This document shows, in pieces, positions 54,758 to 64,000 of a stretch of DNA of 64,000 nt. This DNA comes from Cinnamomum chago (Eukaryota > Streptophyta > Magnoliopsida > Laurales > Lauraceae), in contig CP142460.1 in the NCBI GenBank assembly GCA_038049695.1, positions 25,452,001-25,516,000 on the forward strand, written 5' to 3'. The translations under genes were made by a program, and so were the position numbers. The notes beneath the pieces are model-generated. The model was given only the letters and a program-made list of their open reading frames with translations. It was not told the DNA's origin and did no database searches. Positions within the stretch are counted from its first letter, which is position 1; every line of letters starts with the position of its first letter.

Positions 54758-57482
54758 AAATTCGTCTTTTTACACTAAATCTGTGCATAAATCTTGAAAT
54801 TTGAAAACCATGAGGAAATATACTTTTTGAAAACTAGATTCTTCGATGATCATTTTTCTCTACTTCGTTGACTTCATTCGGGACCCACAAAAGGGAGTTT
54901 TAAAGCCTTAAAGCATTAAGACTACTGGGACCCGCACTACCCATTTAAAAGTCAAACCCATGATGAGTTCTTCATCTTCCCCACCCTTCATTTGTTTCCT
55001 ATAGCAGCTAAAACCAAAGAGTTTTCTCTCTTTCTTCTCAACCTCTTTTTCTTCTTGCATGTCTAGGAAGCTCAACCCAAATTGAAATTCTAACCCTACC
55101 ATCATCCTCCTCATGCAATGAGCAACCCAAAGACTCGATTTGTGCAAAATTCCTGCTGAAACCAACTTTATTTCTTAAGCTTTTGTCGCTGGTTCTTTTT
55201 ACACCTACAGTTAAGGTTTGTTTCTCCTTTTAGAGATGGGTTTTTTCACACCCTTTGGAAGCTTTTCTTCTTGCATGCAAGGAGGCTCTATGAGAGCTCC
55301 TTTTCCTTTCAAAATATTGAGTTTTTGAATGGGTTTTTCCCTTGGGTTTTGGTGTAGGTTTGCAGCTGATTGTGTAGAGATTTTGGACGGTTTTAGTGAC
55401 CCATTTTGTCTCAGGCAAGTGAATAATCAGGTCTCTTGATGCAAGTCATAAGGAAATTGATTTTCTGTTAAAGTGTGGTTTGAAAATGCTATTCAATTCA
55501 TTAACTGTTTTGAGCTATGGAAGTTGTGGTTTCAGGATGATTTTCTTATGTTTAGACTACTCTCAACTCTCTGCAGATTCTGTTTTAATAGCATGGCATT
55601 TCAAATTTTTTCTATGGTTCGAACTGATGTGGAAAACTCAGTTGTTGATTTCTGCATTTACTCTTGTTAAACACTGACTTTGGTTTATGTTTATGGGAAT
55701 GTAATGTGATTGGAATTATTGAGTGATTGTTGGTGATTAAAGGGAGTTTGATGGAAGTTAATTGGAAGCGATTTACATTCAGTTTAGTGTCAAAAGGGAA
55801 GTGAATAAAGTTGTAAGAAGGAAGGAAGAGGGAAAAGATTCAAAGGAATGGCTGCAGATTCAATCGGACAAGGCAGAAGCCAAGGCTGCTCGAGCGGTCT
55901 AGGCTCTACCTGGCAGCAGGGCGGGCCAGAGAGCTGGCCGCTCAAGTGACCCAGTTCTGGATGGGCTCCGCTCGAGTGGACCCATTACCGCTCGAGCGGG
56001 CCTGGGCCATTTCCTGGGCGGTTTTCAAGCCCATATCAGGCATTTTTTCCTGCCCATTTCCCCCATTATTTGAAGCTCATTTAACCCCTATTGGTGCATA
56101 GGAGTCTGGAATGAATACATTGAATCGAATTATTTTGAATCGTGATATTTAAATGGAAAAAGTGATGGAATTGCTTGATGTTAGAATTACCCGGGAATTT
56201 ATTTAAGTCTTAATATACACTTTATATCCTTAATTGTCGGAGATCTTCAGTGGCACCAAGGTCCTCATATATTATCGACATTAGGAGCCTAAGTGTATAT
56301 CGAGACGACCCGTGGTAAGCCATTGGACCATTATACACTAATTCATTCCAAGTGATAAAATTTATTTATTTTTGTTTTGTAAACTAATTTGAAATGAATT
56401 GAATGATTCTCCACGTTTTAAAATATCAATAAGACTACTCATTTGATTTGTTCGCTATTGTTTGATTGTTATTATTCAAGAGTAGTCATTTTTATCGGTG
56501 AAAATGTATTGAAATAATTTGATATATTGATTTAAATTTTGAACGGCATCACTAAGCTTAGGTTACCTTGTTGGGCTGATCACCCGGCTTAGAGTCTTTA
56601 AATTATCTGCCAACTGCAGTTTGGACTCTGTCTGCTCCGGCCATGACAACGGTTCTGTATTCCGGTCCCACAGGTAGTGGCAATGGTTTCTGTTTGTCTG
56701 TTCCGGCCATCCCATATGGCAACTGTTATTTGTTTGTGTGCTCTTGTTACTTCGGTAATAGGATAATATAGTTAAATGTGGTTTGCCAATATTTTGTTTA
56801 CGCGTCAGTTAGTCCGAAATACTTAAATCATAAAATTCTTTTATTTGCACAGAAATGGTTCATTTGATTTATTCCTTATATATGTTTCGTTTTAACTGCA
56901 TTTTTATGACTCTAAACATGATATTTATAAAACTGGCATATCTTATCTGTTTTATTCACTTGCCAAACCGTCGTGTCTGATACTTTTTGTTTGGTGTCAG
57001 ATGTCGGACCCGCAGCCTTTGAGGCGGAGTGCGCGGAGGAGGCAATAGGGCCTCCGGTGGAGCACGAATGGCAGCCAAATGATGTCATGTTGGGTCTGGA
57101 GTTCGATAACATCTTTTAGGGAATGACTTTTATTTTGGGAACTTTGCTTATGGCCTCTATTGGCCTTGTATCACTTTAATATACTTTTATGATCCTCACA
57201 ACTCTAATTAACCTTGGGTTATGCTCTTGTATATATTTCTCTTTTGATATAAAGCTTGTGCAATTATCTTATCTTTCGTTTTGTTTTTATTTTGCTACAT
57301 GCTTCTGCACATTACTATTTGTTGTATATTGATTGATTGGTTGTGATGGATCGTCTGGAATCCTCACCGCGGAATCCTATGGGAAAATAATTAGCGCGTG
57401 CGGGAGGAATTTTTAGACCCGTCGCGCCGCGTCCCTCGGATTAAGGACTTGATTATCAGGGCCTCGGTCCGGGGGCGTGACA
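54757..57482 (+). repeat. 3' LTR of the Gypsy element, lacking its first ~320 bp
   Basis: From AAATTCGTCTTTTTACACTA onward it follows 49540-52289 to the end GGGGGCGTGACA at 57482. The short direct repeat CGTCTTTTTACA occurs on both sides of the junction (about 54747 and 54761). Confidence 0.93.
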
Positions 57483-57975
57483 ATTTGTGCACAAAATTGG
57501 ATACATTCGCAACTATACAATGCATTAAGTTGGAAGTAGGTGGTGGCATATGAAAGATTTATTTTCTTTAAAGAAAAAGAATATTCCTTTCTTTAAGCCT
57601 GGCCTGACCCTTGCCCTTGAGGGTTGGGTAAGGGCCTCAAAATTATAGGTCCGCTGTAAAAGTCGACTTTTGCTAGCTTAGGCCCGGCCCGTGTCCGTCC
57701 CTTTGACAACCCTATTAACTATGTGTAACAAAATGTATTATATATATGAGAAATTCTAAAAAAAACTCCCCTATCTCAAAAAGGGGAGTTTCTGCCCTTT
57801 CTAATATAGCGTAGGAGAATGTTTAGGAGGGAGAATCAGATATATGTAGCATAGAAATTCTATAAAAGACCCACCCTTGCAAGAGAATGTCTAGGAGGGA
57901 GAATCCTATATGTGTATCATTGATGACATGTGTCACACTTTCATTGGCTAAAAAAGAAGCATTATATATATAGAG

Positions 57976-58212
57976 AAAGGCTCTCTCTCTCTCTCTCAGC
58001 TTCAACTTATGTTATCTTAAGTTGAAACAGTGCCCGTCCCACAAATCAAAGTCGACTATCTCTAGTTTTGGCATAATGGAACTAGAAGATTCAGTTCTAA
58101 TTGGATTTATCTTGATTTTAGAGACGATGATTTGAGGTAGTTTATGACGGAGATGCTTTTACAAACAATTTTAACTTAAGATAACGTAAGTTGCAGCTTA
58201 AGAGAGCCCCTT
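57976..58212. repeat. Inverted-repeat MITE 1 (GGCTCTCTTAAG type)
   Basis: GGCTCTCTCTCTCTCTC AGCTTCAACTTATGTTATCT-like sequence at the left is the reverse complement of AACTTAAGATAACGTAAGTT GCAGCTTAAGAGAGCC at 58171-58208, apart from a CT expansion. About 235 bp long, without coding potential. Confidence 0.75.
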
Positions 58213-58272
58213 TCATATGTATATATATGTATATATACGTATACACACACATATATATACACACATATATGG

Positions 58273-58459
58273 AGACATTCATGTGCATCCATCCCTCACC
58301 ATAGGGTGTGGGACACTTACATGGCTTTCCCTCTTTGCACATGAACATTCTTTTTATGCATATGACCATATATGGCTTTTCCTCTTTTGCACATAAATAT
58401 TTCCAATTACGTAAGTGTCTCTCACCCTATGGTGAGGGGTGGATGCACATGAATATTCT
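58273..58459. repeat. Inverted-repeat MITE 2 (CACCATAGGGTG type)
   Basis: GACATTCATGTGCATCCATC then CCTCACCATAGGGTGTGGGA (58273-58320) mirrors 58410-58459 (CACCCTATGGTGAGGGGTGG ATGCACATGAATATTC) with few changes. It is flanked on both sides by TA/CA/TATG microsatellites. Confidence 0.85.
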
Positions 58460-58464
58460 TCATA

Positions 58465-58942
58465 TACATATATATATATATATGTATGTATGTCTGTATG
58501 TATATACATATATACATATATATATGGGGTCAACTCTCTTAAACTCAAGCTTAGGATAAGGTAAGCTCAAGTGTGTGGTGGGGCTCACCTGGGGACCCAC
58601 ATGGGGATGGGGGTGGGGGTGGGGGGGATTTCAAGGACTCCCTGGGTTCTTCTTCTCTATAAAAAATCAGCCCCAAATGCGATTTCTATCATCTCCATAT
58701 GGGCCCAAAAGTTTAACGGCCAACAGTCCATTTAGATTGATACATAGTCGATCCAATGGTCCAGTAAATTTGGATCTGACCGAAAGTTGGTGGACATGTG
58801 TAATTTAGGGAAGCCATGTGTTTGATCCATTTGGATGGACCAAAGGTGGGCCCCACAAGCATGAGCTTATGAATTTTTTTCCTAAGCTTGAGCTTAAGAG
58901 AGCCTTGCTCCATACATATATATATATATATGTATATGTATG

Positions 58943-58973
<31 letters not shown>

Positions 58974-58976
58974 GGG
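58465..58976. repeat. TA/TATG/TGTA microsatellites around MITE 3
   Basis: Tracts at about 58465-58527 and 58913-58975 consist of TATA and TATGTATG units and end in ATATATGGGG at both sites. Minus-strand open frames rich in I and Y here are microsatellite translation. Confidence 0.9.
58530..58905. repeat. Inverted-repeat MITE 3 (CTCTCTTAAxCTCAAGCTTAGG type)
   Basis: CTCTCTTAAACTCAAGCTTA at about 58537 is mirrored by TAAGCTTGAGCTTAAGAGAG at about 58882-58901. The centre holds GGGGGTGGGGGTGGGGGG and a TGGTCCAGTAAATTTGGATC stretch. TATG microsatellites flank it; a further half-site TCTCTTAAGGCTGAGCATG lies at 58981. Confidence 0.8.
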
Positions 58977-59099
58977 GCCTCTCTTAAGGCTGAGCATGTC
59001 GTCCGCTCATGCACGTGTGTACTATAAAAGAGGTCCAAAATTTTGAAAGCATGCCCATTTGAAAACCCCATTTCGTTTGGAGGCTCGCCCATTTATGAA

Positions 59100-59436
59100 C
59101 CCTATTTCAAGGGACTATCTCATTCACTCTCTATCTTCTCTCCTCCGTCCCCGTCTCCCTCTCATGGCCGAGGTTCGATCTTCGTAGCGTCTGCCGTACC
59201 ATCTTCCGATTCATTTCCAAGCCGTCTGCAGTAGAGCCCGACACGTCCTCACCTGAACGAAAGGTTCCAGAGACGTTCACGAAAGAGTTTGAGACTGGTC
59301 GCGCTTAATCATGCTCGAGACTGGGAAAATCGCAAGCTTCGCCAATGGTGCTATCGTTATGGGGATGGGAGATACGAGGGTTCTTTCGACCATCGAAGGG
59401 CAATGGAGTTCGAGACGTCTTGCCTCTTATAGTATG
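59100..59436 (+). pseudogene. Mitochondrial-type PNPase N-terminal fragment, broken
   Basis: SPERKVPETFTKEFETG and, after a one-base loss near 59300, RLIMLETGKIASFANGAIVM and GMGDTRVLSTI match the start of the first RNase PH domain of plant polynucleotide phosphorylase (an exoribonuclease of RNA decay in organelles). Upstream, a presequence-like stretch (VCRTIFRFISKPSAVEP) is open, but the frame that begins at the nearest ATG (59165) stops after seven codons. Past TRVLSTI the sequence no longer resembles PNPase, and a solo LTR begins at 59437. About 60 codons remain of a gene normally near 900, so this is a fragment. Whether it was a retrocopy cannot be told. Confidence 0.6.
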
Positions 59437-60246
59437 TGTGTGGGGTGTTTTCCTAAGGGTAGGATTATGCTAATCTTGGTAACAGTACTGATTTAGTTTA
59501 TCTCGATCTCGGTGTCTAAGTTCGGCAATAATGCCAAGACATATCTAGCTCGGTAATAATACCACCTAGGCATCTCATTCCAGCTCGGCAACAGTGCCAG
59601 CTAGCACCAAGCTTGAACTAGCCTCGGTAAGAGTACTGGCTATGCTCACCTCGGTCTCGGTATAAGGCACATCAGCAATAGTGCCAGGTGCGTCCAAATC
59701 TGATCTCAATATCATCTTCAGCTCGGTATGTCCACAGAGATGAGTACTAGACTATGATTGTACTTCCATAAAGTTACAGCTACGTTACAGAACGTGCTGA
59801 CAAACAAGATGAGCGCTGGATAATGATCAGGTGTCGTCTTTATCAATCACATCCACATTGATACAAGAGGTCATCTCTTGATTCGACCAGACAATATCTC
59901 CACCTACCCCCACTAAGGGAGTGCCAGGTAAAACCTATATATATACAGGGAATACAAATCCCTCCAGAGGTCCGCCCAACACAACGCAATATCACGCATT
60001 ATGCAACGCGTTACAGAACGCCATGCAATGCTAGCATACTTGCCTCTCTTCTCCATCATTTGTTCAGTGATAGCACTAACTCATGCATCAGAGAGCTTTC
60101 GGCTGACGGTAGCCAGGGTCTTTGATCTCTTTTCCTCCTTCCCTTTCAGGTTCTAAGGCGATCAATCTTCCCCAAAGAAGCTTAAATAACATTACTATGA
60201 GTTTTACACTCACCTAATCTAAGTCCATAATTTTTAGGCACTCACA
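59437..60246 (+). repeat. Solo LTR of the LARD-like family
   Basis: This 810-bp block reads TGTGTGGGG...GGCACTCACA and is the reverse complement of the LTRs at 31818 and 38119. A perfect 5-bp duplication GTATG flanks it (59432-59436 and 60247-60251), with no internal element sequence. It is what LTR-LTR recombination leaves. Confidence 0.93.
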
Positions 60247-60251
60247 GTATG

Positions 60252-62195
60252 CATATGAACCCCAGTTTTTCCTATTTGAGATTTCTCTGATTTTGGAGAA
60301 TGGTGGAGTGGTTTTTGAAACTAGCATTTGTGCTACATTGAGATGGGCGTGAAAGCCCATTTTTTATTTAAATTTATGGGAGCTTATATGAAAAATTGCA
60401 TCTGTTTTATGCTTGAATGTCTTTTCCAAAATTCTAGCCTCTAACAGTATGCATATTAACGACAGTTCAGAATAGAAGGAGGTTTTGTTTCTTTCTCTTT
60501 TTTTTTAACTGATAGTGATCTGCTTCTTTGTTTTTGGATCAGACTAGGCTATTTGATTGTGTCTGCGTTAATTTAGGTCTTGGTCTATTTTATTTAATAC
60601 AATTCTAAATGACCACCAATAAATAGATGGCATGTTGTCCCTCCTCACTTTTCATCTTCTTGCAGTTAATACCAATCCTAAAGAGCAACGTATGGATGGA
60701 GGACATGAACAGAGAAAAAGCTCATTCTCGTTCTCAAAAGAAATTAAAGATTTGATTCTGGAAGGCAGACTTATAGAATTATTATTCTAACTGTACTTTT
60801 GTTTTGGGCATGTTGTTGTGGGTTAGATGTGTTTTAAAATGTAACTAGGCCAATTCTGAAACCTGTTTTGTTCCTGCTTAGAGCCTTTTGTGCACTTTGC
60901 TATTTTGCAAGGTTTTTTTTTTTAGACCCAAAGATGGGGTTGTAGTTTGATACAAATGTAAAACAATTGATTATGTTTGAAGTGATGAAATGAAATAGAT
61001 GTAACGGGAGCGTTTTATTTCCTTCATTGGTTAGGACAATCCAGCACACTGAATTTTCTCGTTCTTCACATGGATCTATTGTGTTTTGCTACGAGGATGA
61101 TTGCTAAATTTTTTGTCCTGCATTTGAATTGTAACATTCATGGATCTATTATTTTGTATGTCCAGCATAAAATAATGTTTTGTATTTGAATACATGTTTA
61201 TTTGTATTGCCTAGACTGCTGATGGAATTTGTGTTGTTTGAACAAAGGTGTGTGAGGATCAGGACTAGTTAAAAGTCTCCCAGTATAGACATAATGTACC
61301 CAAGTAGAAATTTATAAGTTGCTAGTCCATCAACTTCATCAAGAGTATAACGGAACGATCCCAACTCAGGATCAATACTTGTTTTGTGTTGAAAAATATT
61401 TTTCTCATATGCACTTCTACTTTTGGAAGTGTGGAATTTTCCTTGATAAAAATGGATGTGATTGTTTTACAAGTTCCAGGTCGATGTACGGACTTTCGAA
61501 GAAGCATGAGCTTTGAAGGTTCATCCAATTTTTTTTTTTTTCATTTTGAAGAGTTACAGGTGTAAACATTACAATCTTGGTGTTTGAATATACGTTTCAT
61601 AGTGTTGATGATACATGCTGATGTAATGACACTTGGGGATGTTTGAGGACATGTTAGTGGCAGAATGGGTTCCATGTTATTCAAAATTTTGAAACTCCAA
61701 CTATATAATTTCAATCACCAATTTTCCTAAACTATATAAATGGTTGAATGAGGTGCATATTATCCAATTTTATGAAATTGCTATTCAAAAGAATGCAAGT
61801 TATTGCAATTTGTCGTCCTCAACTTAAAACACCTCCAGAAACAGGTCACATGAAAACAAATGAGTAGAGAAACATGTCACACGTCACATAATCAACCATT
61901 TACCCTTTATTCATATTCCTTTTACTCAAAATTATTGATTTAGTTTTCATTAGTCTTGCCAAGAAGCCTCCATTTCCTTGCCTAAGATGGAGCATTGAAG
62001 AGGCCCAGATCTGTGTTGGTTGGCTTGATAGATGGCCTTCGACCCTTCACTATTGTTTGTTAATGACCTCTCCCATATTCTCTGGAGGCTCATAGATAAC
62101 TCTGCTAAGAGTGAAGACCTGTTAATGTAAGAAATTAATGGAAGTAAGTAACTCAAATATCTACAATGTATCTTACAATAGGTAGTATTGGTAGG
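60252..62195. other. Unassigned region
   Basis: The bases flanking the solo LTR (GCCTCTTATAGTATG / GCATATGAACC) are echoed at 60440 (GCCTCTAACAGTATGCATAT), suggesting an older local duplication. At 60666-60785 an AG acceptor is followed by an open stretch (NPKEQRMDGGHEQRKSSFSF, KEIKDLILEGRLIELLF) that I cannot assign. Nothing else is recognisable. Confidence 0.4.
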
Positions 62196-62593
62196 TAGGG
62201 CTGTCAATTGTGTCATGTTAACGAATTCAGATTACAGGTTAACAAATTATTGTTAAAATCACCTCAACCCGTATACGACCAGTTAACTTAACGGGTCAAA
62301 AAATCCAACCTGAACACGACCCGTTAATTTAAAGGGTTACACAACCCAACCCGTTAAATAATTAAGTCATTTTGAAAATTAAAAGAAAATCCATACAAAA
62401 ATATATAAGGAGAAAAATATATAAGCCACACGAAACTGTAAGTGAGGATCTCGAGTGGATCCCACCTATAATCCTACTATAAAACAATAAATTTCAATTA
62501 ATGACCCGAACCCATTAAGAGCCCACCCAAACCCGTTAATAACGTGTGGGTTCACATCGTGTTAACGGGTCATGTGGCATTTTGACAGCCCTA
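62196..62593. mobile_element. hAT-type MITE with TAGGGCTGTCAA ends
   Basis: It begins TAGGGCTGTCAATTGTG and ends, reversed, TAGGGCTGTCAAAATGCC. The interior has at least six ACCCGTTAA/TTAACGGGT motifs, a typical hAT subterminal repeat. The flanks are only partly similar, so the 8-bp duplication is not secure. About 398 bp, non-coding. Confidence 0.8.
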
Positions 62594-62975
62594 CTGTTGG
62601 GTGGGTTTTGGTACATGAATCTGCCTTTTACTAATAGAAGAGGACTAATTATCAACTATAACATCCATCTTGTAAGCTATAGATTGGAGTTTTCAAGTCT
62701 TACATGATTCACTTTCATTGAACAATCCTAGCCATTTGTTTGAATGTTAAAATATGGAATGGTTGGACAGATTTTCAAGGCCCAGTTAAGATTCTAGATT
62801 GTCCATCTCAATCCTCAAGCTGCATTTGAGGTGAACCTATCCATTAGATCAATGGTAAGACATTTTATTTCAATTTGGATGTAGAACCTCTAAAGCCCCT
62901 CCAACTTGCCACTGACCTAAAGATTACAATCCTTGAATCTGGTACTAACTTTGGATGTTGAAAATGAGTAGAGAT

Positions 62976-64000
62976 TGTAAGTGCCTAAATATTTACAGGC
63001 TTGACTATATGGATATAGAACTTCTTAGGAAGGATCAAATGCCTGATACCTGAAAGGGAAGGAGAAACAAAGGTCAGAGACCCTGGCTGCAATCAACCAA
63101 AGGCACTCCGATGCCTTAGTTAGTTCAACAACTAGACAAAGGATGAGTGAATGGAGAAGGAGGAGTTTTAGAGCATGGGTATAAGACGTTGCATGTAAGT
63201 GTTGCGTTATACATACCTTCTCTGGATTTGCTCCTTGTATATATAGGCCAAGAGTTTACTTTTGGAGGTAGGGTCCCATCAAACCTTACCCTGAAGTCTT
63301 GGGAATAGAGCCCCATTGGACCTTACCCTGGTTGACCTTAGAGGCAGAGTCCCATTGGACCTTACCTTGATGTAGATGTGGCCGTCGGATAATGATAACT
63401 TCTTATCTCGATTCGAGGCATATCACCATCAATCAACACGTTCTGTAACATAGTTGAGTCTTCTTTGTAGGAGTACAGTTGCAGCTGACTAAGAGTTAGT
63501 GCCCATCTCGATTAACCAAACTGAAGATGATATCGAGGTCAGATGTGACCTCGTTAATGAAGCATTCTGGCATTGTTGCCAAGATGGAAAAGGCTGAGAT
63601 CAAGATATGCCTAGCTGGTACCCTTACCAAAACCAACATAATCTCGGTATTAGGAAAATGTCCCACATAATTGCCCCTAGCTTCCTACTTCTTAGAGTTC
63701 TGCAACTCTTTGAGGTCGGGAGCTAAGTAGTATGATGGGAGAATCTTCTGGATATTAGGCTTGAAGCTCGCATTATATTGCATCTCCGTGTCAGTTAATG
63801 ACATCTGATCTCTATCACGATGTCGTTTCATCTACCTGAGATAATTAATAGCACGTCGATGTCGCTTCGTCTGCCCGAGGCAATTAATAGCATGTCGGTG
63901 TCGCTTCATCTACCCGAGGTGATTAATAGCGCATCGATGCAGGAGGCGTATTGGTGGCACCATGTGTCAACGCCTGATTGGTCGTCCAATCATTTCGAAG
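62976..64000 (-). mobile_element. Second LARD-like LTR element, left end only (runs off the window)
   Basis: An LTR (62976-63669, TGTAAGTGCC ... CCCACATA) related to 31818-32628 is followed, inside, by ATTGCCCCTAGC (polypurine tract in minus sense). The 39-bp minisatellite (63836-63914) and the promoter block with CACCATGTGTC and TTGGTCGTCCAA come next, in the same order as 32629-32990. The orientation is the same as the 31818 element. The antisense gene should begin just beyond the right edge. Confidence 0.8.

Larger units (their letters stand above)
49215..57482 (+). mobile_element. Long-LTR Ty3/Gypsy element (Tekay/Del-like) with large internal deletion
   Basis: The element is 8268 bp with the perfect 5-bp duplication ATTTG (49210-49214 and 57483-57487). 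The left LTR is about 3.07 kb (49215-52289), followed by the primer site TGGTATCAGAGC (52291-52302). Gag, protease and the first part of RT follow and stop at about 54757, where the sequence jumps into LTR sequence corresponding to about 49540. The right LTR therefore lacks its first ~320 bp, and the rest of pol (RT active site, RNase H, integrase) is gone. LTR copies are about 95 percent alike by eye. It is inserted in the hAT dimerisation domain. Confidence 0.93.
47367..57714 (+). mobile_element. hAT element with transposase C-terminus, split by two nested insertions
   Basis: The ends are TAGGGGTGTCAATTCAGCCC (left) and, reversed, TAGGGTTGTCAAAGGGACGG (right), flanked by TTAACGAT (47359-47366) and TTAACTAT (57715-57722), an 8-bp duplication with one change. 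After subtracting the foldback element and the Gypsy element, about 1 kb of hAT sequence remains. It includes the C-terminal dimerisation domain at 48990-49210 (DILAIPVSMKSSESAFSTEG, RVHDRFRSCIKSKIVEVLIC), continued after the Gypsy element at 57488 (AQNWIHSQLYNALSWKQVVA-like). The N-terminal zinc finger and catalytic core are absent. Confidence 0.85.

Noticed and set aside
58142-58997. Several open frames rich in Y, I, V, H and T
   Set aside because: They are translations of TA/TATG microsatellites and MITE arms.
62196-62593. Secure 8-bp target duplication for this MITE
   Set aside because: TTGGTAGG and CTGTTGGG agree at only five of eight bases, so it is not claimed.
1-64000. tRNA or rRNA genes
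   Set aside because: The only tRNA-like boxes are in the SINE at 20265-20436. No cloverleaf gene or rRNA segment was recognised by eye.

Overview
This window is nuclear DNA of a flowering plant. It has spliced genes with GT-AG introns, plant-type Copia and Ty3/Gypsy LTR elements with initiator-Met-tRNA primer sites, many hAT- and Mutator-type MITEs, and a plant SINE. A magnoliid-like, TE-rich woody angiosperm would fit, but that is a guess and no species can be named from the sequence alone.

Two host genes are recognisable, arranged tail to tail. On the + strand (4097-23367) lie the C-terminal exons of a GMI1/SMCHD1-like SMC-hinge protein, with the 5' end outside the window. Its introns are swollen by transposons: a 9.4-kb intron holds a young Copia element (4891-10256), a LINE tail and a repeat array, and a 5.7-kb intron holds decayed Copia pieces, two TIR elements, a SINE and a tandem duplication. 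On the - strand (25120-41156) is a complete three-exon gene for the transcriptional coactivator KELP (DEK_C + PC4 domains, 169 aa). Its last exon is separated from exon 2 by a 15.4-kb intron full of repeats.

Region by region: 1-1970 decayed Gypsy integrase and LTR, split by a hAT-like element; 2000-4100 small duplications; 4097-23367 GMI1; 23.4-25.1 kb intergenic; 25.1-41.2 kb KELP, whose big intron contains two hAT MITEs, a decayed Gypsy gag/protease remnant, a 276-bp tandem repeat and a complete 7.1-kb LTR element (31818-38925); 41.2-47.3 kb Harbinger fragment and long Gypsy LTR remnants; 47367-57714 a hAT element that contains a Mutator-type foldback element and an 8.3-kb long-LTR Gypsy element; 57.9-59.0 kb a cluster of inverted-repeat MITEs in microsatellites; 59.1-60.2 kb a broken mitochondrial-type PNPase fragment ending at a solo LTR; 60.3-64 kb mostly unassigned sequence plus one hAT MITE and the edge of another LTR element.

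The most interesting items are: (i) a family of four nonautonomous hAT-type elements (17290, 26674, 28898, 34324), each with ~8-bp target duplications, 18-bp TIRs and subterminal arrays of GTAGCGG/CCGCTAC; (ii) the LTR element at 31818-38925, which shows no recognisable gag-pol but carries a spliced, promoter-equipped gene antisense to its own PBS/PPT polarity; (iii) a three-level nest at 47.4-57.7 kb; and (iv) short acidic open tails at equivalent places in diverged long Gypsy LTRs.
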